From SVTX01 sp045602385 (GTDB lineage: Bacteria > Bacillota > Clostridia > Oscillospirales > CAG-272), in the NCBI GenBank assembly GCA_045602385.1, contig JAZSBL010000052.1, positions 1 to 32,769 on the forward strand: 32,769 nt of DNA, in the 5' to 3' direction. Under the pieces are notes generated by a model, which was not told where the DNA came from, searched no databases, and saw only the letters and a program-made list of their open reading frames with translations. The translations under genes and the position numbers were made by a program. The stretch's first letter is position 1. Every line of letters begins with the position of its first letter. Shown here piece after piece: positions 1 to 7,741 of this stretch.

Positions 1-1
1 G

Positions 2-78
2 TGGCGACCCGAAGGGGACTCGAACCCCTGACCTCTAGCGTGACAGGCTAGCGTTCTAACCAACTGAACTACCGGGCC
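2..78 (-). tRNA. tRNA-Asp(GTC), copy 1
   Basis: The reverse complement folds as a full cloverleaf with acceptor GGCCCGG pairing with TCGGGTC, discriminator G and an encoded CCA. The anticodon loop CTGTCAC gives anticodon GTC (Asp). It is identical in its 77 nt to the copy at 561-637 and is the last tRNA of the minus-strand cluster inside the window. Transcription runs off the left edge, so the end of the operon is not seen. Confidence 0.97.
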
Positions 79-81
79 ATA

Positions 82-124
82 ATTTGGCGTTACCGCCAAA
101 TGTTTTTCATTTGTTAGACAAATG
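82..124 (-). other. two hairpins in the Val-Asp tRNA spacer, copy 1
   Basis: Two perfect stems lie between tRNA-Val and tRNA-Asp: ATTTGGCG/CGCCAAAT (82-89 with 94-101) and CATTTGT/ACAAATG (108-114 with 118-124). Equivalent stems with compensatory base changes sit in the second Val-Asp spacer at 640-684. They are probably structures of the tRNA precursor (processing or stability); that role is inference. Confidence 0.6.
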
Positions 125-173
125 AATCGTTTCAGAACCCACAAAGACATTTTTGCCCGCGCGGGCTCCGCGC

Positions 174-249
174 TGGTGGAAACAATAGGGCTCGAACCTA
201 TGACCCTCTGCTTGTAAGGCAGATGCTCTCCCAACTGAGCTATGCTTCC
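174..249 (-). tRNA. tRNA-Val(TAC), copy 1
   Basis: Reverse complement starts GGAAGCATAGCTCAG and ends TGTTTCC-A-CCA, with anticodon loop CTTACAA (anticodon TAC, Val). The 3' CCA is encoded. The sequence matches the copy at 722-797. It precedes tRNA-Asp in the same transcript. Confidence 0.97.
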
Positions 250-291
250 GATTAAAAAAGAAGAAATTTGCATCTCTTCTTTTTAAAAATA

Positions 292-367
292 TGGAGCGGA
301 TTACGGGGCTCGAACCCGCCACCTCGACCTTGGCAAGGTCGCGCTCTACCAAATGAGCTAAATCCGC
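292..367 (-). tRNA. tRNA-Gly(GCC)
   Basis: Reverse complement has acceptor GCGGATT/AATCCGC, discriminator T, encoded CCA and anticodon loop TTGCCAA (GCC, Gly). It lies 3 nt from tRNA-Phe, so the two are cut from one precursor. Confidence 0.97.
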
Positions 368-370
368 AAG

Positions 371-446
<76 letters not shown>

Positions 447-534
447 AAATTAATGCCAAACTTATTTTTCTCACCATCGCGGGACGTACAAACGATTTCC
501 AATGCCGCCCAATCGAGGATTGAGATTTCTTTTG

Positions 535-560
535 CTTACTTTTCTTGCAAGAAAAGTAAG
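535..560. repeat. perfect 26-bp palindrome abutting tRNA-Asp copy 2
   Basis: The arm CTTACTTTTCTTG (535-547) is followed directly by its exact reverse complement (548-560), ending one base before the encoded CCA of tRNA-Asp. There is no T-run on either strand, so it is not a standard intrinsic terminator. As RNA it would form a hairpin right after the tRNA 3' end, possibly a processing signal, or it may be a small inserted palindrome. Confidence 0.7.
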
Positions 561-637
561 TGGCGACCCGAAGGGGACTCGAACCCCTGACCTCTAGCGT
601 GACAGGCTAGCGTTCTAACCAACTGAACTACCGGGCC
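561..637 (-). tRNA. tRNA-Asp(GTC), copy 2
   Basis: Same 77-nt sequence as the tRNA-Asp at 2-78 (anticodon GTC, encoded CCA). Reading the minus strand it follows tRNA-Val copy 2 and precedes tRNA-Phe. Confidence 0.97.
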
Positions 638-639
638 AT

Positions 640-684
640 AATTTGGCACGATGTGCCAAATTGCACTCGTTTGCTTCGCAAACG
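640..684 (-). other. two hairpins in the Val-Asp tRNA spacer, copy 2
   Basis: Stems AATTTGGCAC/GTGCCAAATT (640-649 with 653-662) and CGTTTGC/GCAAACG (668-674 with 678-684) occupy the same places as the two stems of copy 1. Compared with copy 1 both strands of the stems changed together at several pairs, so pairing rather than sequence seems to be kept. Confidence 0.6.
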
Positions 685-721
685 GGCTTGGGTGTATCTT
701 CCTTTCGAAAGACTCACTAAA

Positions 722-797
722 TGGTGGAAACAATAGGGCTCGAACCTATGACCCTCTGCTTGTAAGGCAGATGCTCTCCCAACTGAGCTATGCTTCC
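722..797 (-). tRNA. tRNA-Val(TAC), copy 2
   Basis: Same sequence as the copy at 174-249, anticodon TAC, CCA encoded. It is the first gene of the cluster, about 30 bases from the predicted -10 element. Confidence 0.97.
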
Positions 798-827
798 AAA
801 TCATGTCGCTTTCGCTGCGACCTGTAT

Positions 828-856
828 ATTATATCACGCGTATTTCTATTTGTCAA
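828..856 (-). promoter_or_regulatory. sigma-A promoter of the tRNA cluster
   Basis: On the minus strand TTGACA (851-856) and TATAAT (828-833) are separated by exactly 17 bp, a full consensus match. It drives the six-tRNA cluster leftwards. Confidence 0.93.
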
Positions 857-981
857 TACCTTTTTTCAAATTTTATCAATTTTTTTTGCGTTCATAAAAC
901 GCCTAAAAATGCCGGTTTCTTCTCCCCCTATTCCCTATTCTTAATAATTATTAATTCGTCTATTAATGGGGGGTAACCCCC

Positions 982-1010
982 TTGACTTTTAATTTATTTT
1001 GTAGTAAAAT
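982..1010 (+). promoter_or_regulatory. sigma-A promoter upstream of YwaF-like gene 1
   Basis: TTGACT (982-987), 17-bp spacer, TAAAAT (1005-1010). A GC-rich hairpin GGGGG-TAA-CCCCC lies directly before the -35. The gap 798-1146 otherwise holds only the tRNA promoter and the leader structure at 1033-1097. Confidence 0.8.
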
Positions 1011-1032
1011 ACCACCCGGAAATAAGGGAAAA

Positions 1033-1097
1033 CGGTAGAGTCTGCACAATCTTCCGCCGTATGCGGTGGATATATTATTCACACGCACTCTCTACCG
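1033..1097 (+). promoter_or_regulatory. structured 5' leader of the YwaF-like gene
   Basis: An 8-bp stem CGGTAGAG (1033-1040) / CTCTACCG (1090-1097) encloses a second hairpin CCGCCG-TATG-CGGTGG (1054-1069). It lies about 20 nt after the predicted transcription start and 50 nt before the start codon. I could not match it to a riboswitch class from memory; a cis-regulatory role is inference. Confidence 0.4.
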
Positions 1098-1146
1098 ACA
1101 CTTTAGCATATCACACATTGATTTTCAGGGACATTTGGAGGTTTAT

Positions 1147-1923
1147 ATGAAGGAATTTTTTGGGTGGGGCGGATACACCCGATCGGCGGAAGGATTTTTA
1201 TCCTGGCAGCATCTCTTGTTTGTAAGCTGTCTTATGGCCGTCATGATAACGTTGGCGGTAATCATCGGGCGCAGAAACGCGCATGCAAGCGATGCGCAAA
1301 AAAATCGAATCTTGATAATATGCGCTATACTGATAGACACGCTTGAGCTTGTCAAGATCATTTTTGTTTGTATTCGTGGGAACGATCCTTGGGGATGGCT
1401 CTACGATCTTCCCCTGTTTTTGTGCAGTATCATGCTAATAGCTATCCCCTTGGCGGCCTTTTCAAAGGGTTGCATCAGGGAGGCTTCGCTGGATTTTGTT
1501 CTGATATTCGGAATTCTGGGCGCGGTGCTTGGTACATACGGCGCGGGAAATAACTACGGTACATATCCCGTTCTCGGATTTGACAATGTCATTTCAGGCA
1601 TCACACACTCTATATCCGGTTTCTGTTCCCTTTACATAGGCATTACCGGCATGTCTAAAATGAAAAAGAGGAACATGCCAATAACGTTCTCCGTGTTGCT
1701 TTTATTCGTTCTGCTGGCAGCGATAGCGAATTACACAATAGATTACAACTACATGTTTTTACTGCGTCCCGACGGCACGCCCTACGAGCTTCTTTATTCC
1801 TTGGTTGGCGGAAGCCCCATCCTTTACCCAATCGGTGTAATCTTGCTGTTTCTCATTTATATTTCCGCGTTTTACGCGGTAACCTTCCTTGTACGAAAGA
1901 GAAACCAACGCGCTCAACAATAA
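1147..1923 (+). CDS. YwaF/TMEM164-like integral membrane protein (TIGR02206 type), copy 1
   Basis: A 258-residue protein with about seven hydrophobic segments. Hallmarks of the YwaF-like family are visible: a DLPLFLCSI stretch after the second or third helix, a conserved H-S-I-S-G helix, and near the C-terminus NYTIDYNYMFL followed by an RPDG loop. Function of the family is not established. The start chosen is the ATG after GGAGG (1137-1141), 5 nt away; an upstream in-frame codon at 1066 lies inside the leader hairpin and lacks a binding site. It has its own promoter and terminator, so it is a single-gene unit. A second member of the family lies at 3270-4100. Confidence 0.8.
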   Translation: MKEFFGWGGYTRSAEGFLSWQHLLFVSCLMAVMITLAVIIGRRNAHASDAQKNRILIICAILIDTLELVKIIFVCIRGNDPWGWLYDLPLFLCSIMLIAIPLAAFSKGCIREASLDFVLIFGILGAVLGTYGAGNNYGTYPVLGFDNVISGITHSISGFCSLYIGITGMSKMKKRNMPITFSVLLLFVLLAAIANYTIDYNYMFLLRPDGTPYELLYSLVGGSPILYPIGVILLFLIYISAFYAVTFLVRKRNQRAQQ

Positions 1924-1930
1924 AATACTC

Positions 1931-1966
1931 AAAAGGAGCATATAGCTGCTCCTTTTTCTTTTTTGA
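1931..1966 (+). terminator. intrinsic terminator after YwaF-like gene 1
   Basis: Stem AAAAGGAGCA (1931-1940) / TGCTCCTTTT (1947-1956) with a 6-nt loop, followed by a T-rich tract. Confidence 0.9.
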
Positions 1967-1999
1967 TAATACTTTTTTACTAAAATTTCTCTTTTACTA

Positions 2000-2028
2000 T
2001 TGACACCCACGCCTCTCTATGGTAAAAT
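2000..2028 (+). promoter_or_regulatory. sigma-A promoter of the beta-helix protein gene
   Basis: TTGACA (2000-2005), 17-bp spacer, TAAAAT (2023-2028). The AGGAGG ribosome binding site follows at 2054-2059. Confidence 0.88.
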
Positions 2029-2067
2029 ATGGGGTAGTAAACAACAATCGGCAAGGAGGATTTCATT

Positions 2068-3129
2068 ATGTCCGATATTATTTTCACTAAGGGCGGAAGC
2101 GCATACATCGCATCCAAGATCGACGAGGCTGTCAAGAACGAGAGTCGCACCGCAACAATCAGTGGTAACTGGGAGATCGAGAGCGCAGTAGCTATTCCCT
2201 CTGACTTTACGCTCGTGCTTGAGGACTGTCACCTCAGAATGGCTGACGGTACCTTCTCAAATATGTTTATAAACGCAAATCAGCTCTCCGAGGTTGGAAG
2301 ACTTCACGAGTTTGCTGACAAGAATATTACCATCGAAGGTCGCGGCAAGGCGATCCTGGACGGCGGTGAATACAACGGCCTTTGCGAGGGTAACTACCTC
2401 AAGAACGGCATGCCCCCCATCTGGAAGAACAATCTTCTTCTCTTCGTAAACGTTGACGGCTTCCGCGTAACAAATATCGCGTGCCACAATCAGCGTTGGT
2501 GGGCTCTTAACTTCATCTTCTGCCGCAACGGTTACATCGGAAACATAGATTTCAAGGCTAACGATACCGCAATTGACGAAAACGGCAACGTATACCACGG
2601 CCTCAAGAGATCCAAGTACATGGACGTTCTTGTAAAGAACGCGGACGGAATCGACATCCGTCAGGGCTGCCACGACATCAAGATTGAGAACATTACAGGC
2701 TTTACCGAGGATGACACGATCGCCCTCACAGCACTCAACGGACGTCTTGAGAGAGCGTACAAGGTAGACGGCATTCCCACCGACCTATGCAATATAGAGA
2801 TCAGAAACGTAAAGAGCGCGGCATACTGCACCGGCGTTCGCCTCCTCAATCAGGGCGACATCAAGCTCCACGATATCCTTATCGACGGTGTATACGACGT
2901 ATCGGGGCACTCCGAGTACACAGACGGCGGCATCTACGCCGTTCGCGTTGGTGACATCCGTATGTACGGCAAGAGACACGCAACCGCTGATGAGACCTAT
3001 AATATCACAATTAAGAACGTTTACGGCGAGGGTGAGGCTGCCGTTGCACTTGCAGGCCAGATGCAGAACGTCACCATGGAGAACGTTACATCAAGAGAAG
3101 GCACTCCTATTCTCCTCGACGAGCGTTAA
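2068..3129 (+). CDS. right-handed beta-helix protein, GH28 (polygalacturonase)-like
   Basis: 353 residues beginning 8 nt after AAGGAGG. Repeated beta-strand/turn units of the form NI.IEN/VTMEN run through the protein, as in pectin-lyase folds. GH28-like signatures are NADGIDI (191-197, usual NTDGID) and EDD (214-216, usual gDD), which carry catalytic aspartates in polygalacturonases; the usual downstream GHG and RIK motifs are not obvious. There is no signal peptide, so it should be cytoplasmic, which suits an intracellular hydrolase or epimerase acting on imported oligosaccharides. Codon use is strongly biased (AAC, AAG, GAG, CTC), suggesting high expression. It has its own promoter and terminator; substrate unknown. 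Confidence 0.75.
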   Translation: MSDIIFTKGGSAYIASKIDEAVKNESRTATISGNWEIESAVAIPSDFTLVLEDCHLRMADGTFSNMFINANQLSEVGRLHEFADKNITIEGRGKAILDGGEYNGLCEGNYLKNGMPPIWKNNLLLFVNVDGFRVTNIACHNQRWWALNFIFCRNGYIGNIDFKANDTAIDENGNVYHGLKRSKYMDVLVKNADGIDIRQGCHDIKIENITGFTEDDTIALTALNGRLERAYKVDGIPTDLCNIEIRNVKSAAYCTGVRLLNQGDIKLHDILIDGVYDVSGHSEYTDGGIYAVRVGDIRMYGKRHATADETYNITIKNVYGEGEAAVALAGQMQNVTMENVTSREGTPILLDER

Positions 3130-3145
3130 TAATTGAATATATCAG

Positions 3146-3182
3146 AATTAAGCAACCCGCACGGGTTGCTTAATTTTTCTTA
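3146..3182 (+). terminator. intrinsic terminator after the beta-helix protein gene
   Basis: Perfect 14-bp stem AATTAAGCAACCCG (3146-3159) with its complement at 3162-3175, followed by a T-rich tail. Confidence 0.92.
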
Positions 3183-3269
3183 AACCAGTAAAAAAGTGTT
3201 GTTTCACCTGTGTACGTATGATAATATATAGTGTGTTGATAATATTGAACGTAAAGAAGGAATTTTTAC

Positions 3270-4100
3270 ATGTATACTAAACTACACGACATCTTTGCGG
3301 ACAAGACCGGAGGAGAAGTATTTACCTGCTTTAGCGCGTGGCATTTCTTTTATATTTTTCTTGTAATTGCTACGGTTTCGCTCACGGTTTATCTGTGCCG
3401 AGATAAAAACAGATACATAAGGGAAAAGGTGTTGAAGTGCTTTATTGCGGTAGCCTTTGGACTTTATATGCTTGATTTCTTCCTCATGCCCTTCGCATAC
3501 GGTGAAATCGACGTTGACAAGCTCCCTTTCCATTCCTGCACAACCATGTCTATCATGTGCTTTTTGAGCAGAAACAACCACTCTTTGCGTATGTACAGAC
3601 TTAACTTTGCTCTGCTCGCCTTTTTGTGTAATCTTATGTACCTGTGCTATCCCTCGGGTGTAATGTCGTACGAAATACACCCGCTCTCATACAGAGCCGT
3701 GCAGACGCTGCTCTTCCACTCAGTGATGGTAATGTACGGAGCCCTTACGCTCCTTATCGACCATGAGAAGCTATGCCTCAAGCACTGGTACCGCGACCTT
3801 GCTATTCTCGGTATCCTGACGGTGTGGTCAACGCTTGGAAACGCGCTTTACAGCGGTACGCTTGAATCCGTGAACTACAGTCACGATTTCAACTGGTTCT
3901 TCGTAAAGCAGGATCCCTTTGACGCACTCCCTGCGGATATTGCTCCATATATCGCTCCCTGGCTTAATATCATAGCATTTTTAGCGCTTGAAATACTGAT
4001 ACGTTGGGCGTTTGATATCATGCAAAAGAAGATGACTAAAAAGGATGCTTCAATACAACAGTCCGAAATTGAGGAGCTTCCCGTTCATGAGCTTGTGTAA
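3270..4100 (+). CDS. YwaF/TMEM164-like integral membrane protein, copy 2
   Basis: 276 residues, about seven membrane segments, starting after AAGAAGGAA. Family marks include KLPFHSC near residue 90, a helix beginning QTLLFHSVMVMYG, and the late motif LGNALY followed by NWFFVKQDP, parallel to the NY..NYMFL..RPDG region of the protein at 1147. The C-terminal tail is charged and cytoplasmic-looking. Sequence similarity to copy 1 is low, so this is an old paralogue, not a recent duplication. Function unknown; family assignment is by motif recognition. Confidence 0.72.
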   Translation: MYTKLHDIFADKTGGEVFTCFSAWHFFYIFLVIATVSLTVYLCRDKNRYIREKVLKCFIAVAFGLYMLDFFLMPFAYGEIDVDKLPFHSCTTMSIMCFLSRNNHSLRMYRLNFALLAFLCNLMYLCYPSGVMSYEIHPLSYRAVQTLLFHSVMVMYGALTLLIDHEKLCLKHWYRDLAILGILTVWSTLGNALYSGTLESVNYSHDFNWFFVKQDPFDALPADIAPYIAPWLNIIAFLALEILIRWAFDIMQKKMTKKDASIQQSEIEELPVHELV

Positions 4101-4110
4101 AATTATTTAA

Positions 4111-4146
4111 TTAAAAAACGGCTTGGAAATCCAAGCCGTTTTTTAA
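4111..4146. terminator. bidirectional intrinsic terminator between convergent genes
   Basis: AAAAAACGGCTTGGA (4113-4127) pairs with TCCAAGCCGTTTTTT (4130-4144). The A-run and T-run make it work in both directions, ending the YwaF-like gene and the minus-strand operon that finishes at 4180. Confidence 0.93.
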
Positions 4147-4179
4147 GTTTCTTTAACTTTTGTTAAGTTTATTTAATTT

Positions 4180-5340
4180 TTAGTGATTTATTCTCACCAA
4201 TGTATTGATTCCTTCTGCCAGCGCATCGACAAATGTGCGGATATCATCCTCCGTGTTATACTCCGAGAAGCTTATGCGAAGGGTGCAGTCCGCTTCTCGC
4301 TCCGAAAGACCGAATGCAAGCAGAGTGCTTGACATGTTCCTTGAATGAGCCGAGCAAGCAGAACCCGCTGATACGCATATTCCCTTGCCCGACAAGAAGT
4401 TCAGCATCGTTTCACTCTTTATATCGGGCAATCTGATGCTAAGCACGTGAGGCGCGCGCGCGCCCGTGGGGATCGTGGGATTTGCCCCTGCCTCCTTCAC
4501 CGCCCTCTCGCAGAGATCGCGCAGAGAAGCGATTTTTGCCACGGTCACGGATATATTCTTCTTTGCCTCCTCCGCGGCCGCGCCAAAGCCCGCAATACCG
4601 ACAATATTCTCGGTACCCGAGCGGTAGCCATTCTCCTGTCCGCCGCCTATGATGTACGGAACAATCTTCTTTTGCTTGATTATCTCAGGGCTTATATACA
4701 GCGCGCCTACGCCCTTTGGACCGTGTATCTTGTGCGCACTGACACTTACAAGGTCTGCAGAGATGGTCTTGGGGGTGAAAGGAACCTTCATAAAGCCCTG
4801 CACCGCGTCGCAGTGAGTGACAACGTCGGGGCATTTTCTTTTTGCCGCTGCAAAGAGCCTTTTGAGGTCGTACACCGCGCCCGTTTCGTTGTTAACGAGC
4901 ATTATGGATATGAGCAGAGTCTTTTCGTCAAGCGCGGACAAAAACTCCTCCTCGTTTACCTTGCCGCCGCGCGTGGATATACGCACCACCTCAAAGCCCT
5001 CTTTTTCAAGCTTCCTCATTACGTTTTCGACCGAGGGATGCTCCGAATCGGTGGTAATTATCTTGTTGCCTCTTCTCTTCTCCTTGGAGTAAACGCAGCC
5101 GAGGATCGCGGTATTGTTCGCCTCACTTCCCGAGCCCGTAAAAATGAGATTTTCGGGATTTGGACGGGCTACGCCAAGCGCCGTGCCAACTCTTTCTCTT
5201 GCCTCATCTATTATCCTGCGCGCCTCTATTCCCGCCTTGTGCGTTGACGAGGGATTGCCGTAGATATCCATTGCGCCAAGCATCTTTTTCTTTGCCGATA
5301 TAGATATTTCGGTGGTCGCGCTGTTGTCTAAATAAATCAT
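4180..5340 (-). CDS. cysteine desulfurase (NifS/IscS-type class V aminotransferase fold)
   Basis: 386 residues, full length for the family. It removes sulfur from L-cysteine as an enzyme persulfide for Fe-S clusters or thiolated tRNA. Seen in the sequence: N-terminal YLDNSATT, GSEANN (71-76), PLP-binding lysine K204 in SAHKIHGPKG, YRSGTEN near 239-245, and the persulfide cysteine C329 in SAGSACSAHS followed by a flexible loop. Start ATG has GAAGGA upstream. It is the last gene of the murD operon; no thiI or iscU is next to it, so the sulfur acceptor cannot be told. Confidence 0.93.
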   Translation of the reverse strand: MIYLDNSATTEISISAKKKMLGAMDIYGNPSSTHKAGIEARRIIDEARERVGTALGVARPNPENLIFTGSGSEANNTAILGCVYSKEKRRGNKIITTDSEHPSVENVMRKLEKEGFEVVRISTRGGKVNEEEFLSALDEKTLLISIMLVNNETGAVYDLKRLFAAAKRKCPDVVTHCDAVQGFMKVPFTPKTISADLVSVSAHKIHGPKGVGALYISPEIIKQKKIVPYIIGGGQENGYRSGTENIVGIAGFGAAAEEAKKNISVTVAKIASLRDLCERAVKEAGANPTIPTGARAPHVLSIRLPDIKSETMLNFLSGKGICVSAGSACSAHSRNMSSTLLAFGLSEREADCTLRISFSEYNTEDDIRTFVDALAEGINTLVRINH

Positions 5341-5381
5341 TTTTCCTTCGCATCACGACATATGCGCAATGCACATCCTTT

Positions 5382-6449
5382 TTATCTTATATCAAAATTC
5401 TCTATCATTTTCACAACGTCGCCGATATGCTTTTCAAAGTTCTCGGGGAGCGCCGTGTACGTTACATAATAGAACATCTCGCCCTTTCTGACAATCGCCT
5501 GAACGATCTTGTATTCCTGTCCGCCGCTTACTGCCGTGTAGGTGTACTTGCGCGCGGTTATACCGTCCATGGTGATCTCCTCGTCACTTATGAGAGTATA
5601 TGCGGAAAAGCTTATCTTGTAGCTTTCCTCAAGCCTCTTGTAGTGATCTGCAACCGTCTCTGTGGCAAGGCTCGTCATGTACATTCCTACGTTCACGTTG
5701 GAGCTGTCGCTATCCGACGCGTATGCCGCGGTAGCATCCGTGTGTGTGTTTATCTGCCAGGATTCGGGGGCAAAAAATCTGTACGGACGGTCCTCGCTTG
5801 AGGCTATCTTCATGCCCTCAGGAGCCTCAACGCTCTCGTCATATTTCTTGACGTTGTCCTCGGAGGTGTAGGGCTCCGCAAACTTGAAGTACGGTATTAT
5901 TCCCTCTCCCTGTGCGTTCCCCTCAACCGTCTCAAGCTGAGAATCAAACTGATCTACGGGAGCGGAATATATAAACACGTAGGTCTCGCCGTTGTTCTGC
6001 ACGTTGACCTGCAAAAACTTATAATCCTTTGTAACTCTTACATTTTCGGTGTCATTGAATCTTGTCAGCTTTGCGGTAAAGATCCTCTGCTCTGCCGCCT
6101 TACCACCCATGACTATCCCCTTGACGTTGCCGTCATAGCTGTATTCCGCAAGATCGGTCTGATACTTTGCATCGCAAAGCGTCCAATATTCTTCAAGTGT
6201 CAAGCCCTTGGCATCATCCGCCTTTGTCACCGTAACGCCCATTTCGGCATCGCTTGTGTAATATGCGCTTGTTGTTCCACTGGTTGTGTTAAGCACCCAC
6301 TGCGTAGGAACATACAGACGGAACTCATCGCCCTCGCAGGCAACAAGCTGATATCCGTCGGGAACATCACTCTGTGCGCAAGCCGCCATGGACACAAGCA
6401 TCGCGATCGCAATGCAGGCGATCAATATAATTTTTATAGTTCTTTTCAT
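5382..6449 (-). CDS. lipoprotein with two PsbP/MOG1-like repeats
   Basis: 355 residues. The N-terminus is a lipoprotein signal: basic MKRTIKI, a hydrophobic stretch, then S-M-A-A-C with the lipidated cysteine near residue 24. The mature part contains two related halves (about 33-190 and 205-355), each with a strand-rich pattern: E-F-R-L-Y-V-P-T-Q-W in the first, Y-R-F-F-A-P-E-S-W in the second, then a D-A..AYY/AYA segment and an EYWTLC/DHYKRL helix. This resembles PsbP-like domains. The ATG at 6449 is preferred because GGAG (6457-6460) lies 7 nt before it and only 1 nt before the upstream ATG at 6455. Function unknown. Confidence 0.75.
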   Translation of the reverse strand: MKRTIKIILIACIAIAMLVSMAACAQSDVPDGYQLVACEGDEFRLYVPTQWVLNTTSGTTSAYYTSDAEMGVTVTKADDAKGLTLEEYWTLCDAKYQTDLAEYSYDGNVKGIVMGGKAAEQRIFTAKLTRFNDTENVRVTKDYKFLQVNVQNNGETYVFIYSAPVDQFDSQLETVEGNAQGEGIIPYFKFAEPYTSEDNVKKYDESVEAPEGMKIASSEDRPYRFFAPESWQINTHTDATAAYASDSDSSNVNVGMYMTSLATETVADHYKRLEESYKISFSAYTLISDEEITMDGITARKYTYTAVSGGQEYKIVQAIVRKGEMFYYVTYTALPENFEKHIGDVVKMIENFDIR

Positions 6450-6466
6450 TTTCATTCTCCAAATGG

Positions 6467-7723
6467 TTATTGAAGCATAGACTCTGCCGCAGACATTATA
6501 CCTATCTTGCCGCTCTCATATGTTAATCCACCCTGGAAAAACGCGGTATAAGGCTCTCTCATAGGTCCGTCGGCAGACAACTCGATAGACGCGCCCTGGG
6601 TGAAGGCTCCCGCCGCCATAATTACCTCGTTTGTGTATCCGGGCATTGCCCAGGGCATGGGAGTTACAAAGGAATCTACGGGCGAGCCCTTCTGTATTCC
6701 CTGACAGAATTTACAAAGCAGCTCGGGGGCGCCTGTGATGACCGTCTGAATTATATCCGAGCGTCTCTCGTTCCATTTAGGCTCCACGTTAAAACCGAGC
6801 GCCTCAAACATATACGCCGCAAGGTGAGCGGTCTTAAGCGCCTGCGCGGTGGTGTGAGGAGCGTAGAAAAGTCCCTTATACATATTCTTGGTCTGACCGA
6901 TGGTCGCGCCGACCTCAAGTCCGCAGCCTACGCTTGTCAGTCTGTATGACGCAAGCTCTACCGCTCGCGCGCTTCCCGCTATGTAGCCGCCCGTCTCGGC
7001 CATTCCGCCGCCGGGATTCTTTATAAGCGAGCCGATTATCATATCCGCGCCGACCGCGCAGGGCTCGCGTGTCTCGGTAAACTCACCGTAGCAGTTGTCT
7101 ACCACAACGTACGTTTCGGGGGAGATAGACTTAACGAAGCGCACCGCCTCGCCTATCTCGTCAACCGTAAGAGTCTTTCTGTTAAGATAGCCCTTGGATC
7201 GCTGAATGAATACGACCTTGACGGGCTTGCCACATTCAAGCTCGCCCTTGAGCGTCTCTCCGATAGCGCCAAAGTCAAACGCGTCGTTCTTGAGGTCTAT
7301 CTGCTTGTATCTTACGCCGAAATCGGCAAGTGAGCCGTTTCCCGCCTCGCCGGCAATACCGATAACCTCCTCAAGGGTGTCATAGGGCTTGCCCGCGATA
7401 GAGCACATAAGATCCCCCGGACGGAGAAGTCCGAACAGACCTATCGTCAACGCCTGCGTGCCGTTTACTATCTGGTGGCGCACAAACGCCGCCTCCGCGC
7501 CCATAACGTCTGCCCAGATACGGTCAAGAACGTCTCGTCCTCGGTCATCGTAGCCGTAGCCGCTCGTGGTATCAAAGTTCGTAGCGGCAACTCTATGCAC
7601 ACGGAAGGCGTCCATCACCTTGTTCGTATTTTCGTACGACACCTCGTCGATCTCGGCAAAAATGGGCGCAAGCGCTCTTTCCGCCTCGCGCGCGAGGTCT
7701 GTAATTTTCTGTGAAAACTGCAT
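6467..7723 (-). CDS. PLP-dependent enzyme of the YnbB/aluminium-resistance (methionine gamma-lyase-like) family
   Basis: 418 residues, the usual family length. Landmarks are SGYGYDDRGRD (54-64), QIVNGTQAL (84-92), FIQRSKGY (172-179), VVDNCYGEF (207-215) and the PLP-lysine K235 in GSLIKNPGGG. The family (Pfam Met_gamma_lyase, named from an aluminium-resistance gene) is a fold-type I lyase; its true substrate is unsettled. AAGGA precedes the start. It is spaced 18 bp after murD and 17 bp before the lipoprotein start, so it is part of that operon. Confidence 0.88.
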   Translation of the reverse strand: MQFSQKITDLAREAERALAPIFAEIDEVSYENTNKVMDAFRVHRVAATNFDTTSGYGYDDRGRDVLDRIWADVMGAEAAFVRHQIVNGTQALTIGLFGLLRPGDLMCSIAGKPYDTLEEVIGIAGEAGNGSLADFGVRYKQIDLKNDAFDFGAIGETLKGELECGKPVKVVFIQRSKGYLNRKTLTVDEIGEAVRFVKSISPETYVVVDNCYGEFTETREPCAVGADMIIGSLIKNPGGGMAETGGYIAGSARAVELASYRLTSVGCGLEVGATIGQTKNMYKGLFYAPHTTAQALKTAHLAAYMFEALGFNVEPKWNERRSDIIQTVITGAPELLCKFCQGIQKGSPVDSFVTPMPWAMPGYTNEVIMAAGAFTQGASIELSADGPMREPYTAFFQGGLTYESGKIGIMSAAESMLQ

Positions 7724-7741
7724 TTTTGTTTTTCCTTTATG

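Noticed and set aside
651..944. Plus-strand open frame over tRNA-Val copy 2 and its promoter
   Set aside because: Overlaps tRNA and promoter; includes the typical translated-tRNA peptide.
1033..1097. Lysine, purine, preQ1 or TPP riboswitch
   Set aside because: Too short for lysine and TPP, and none of the core conserved bases of these classes is visible.
4447..5247. 266-codon open frame opposite the cysteine desulfurase gene
   Set aside because: Fully covered by a well-supported gene on the other strand.
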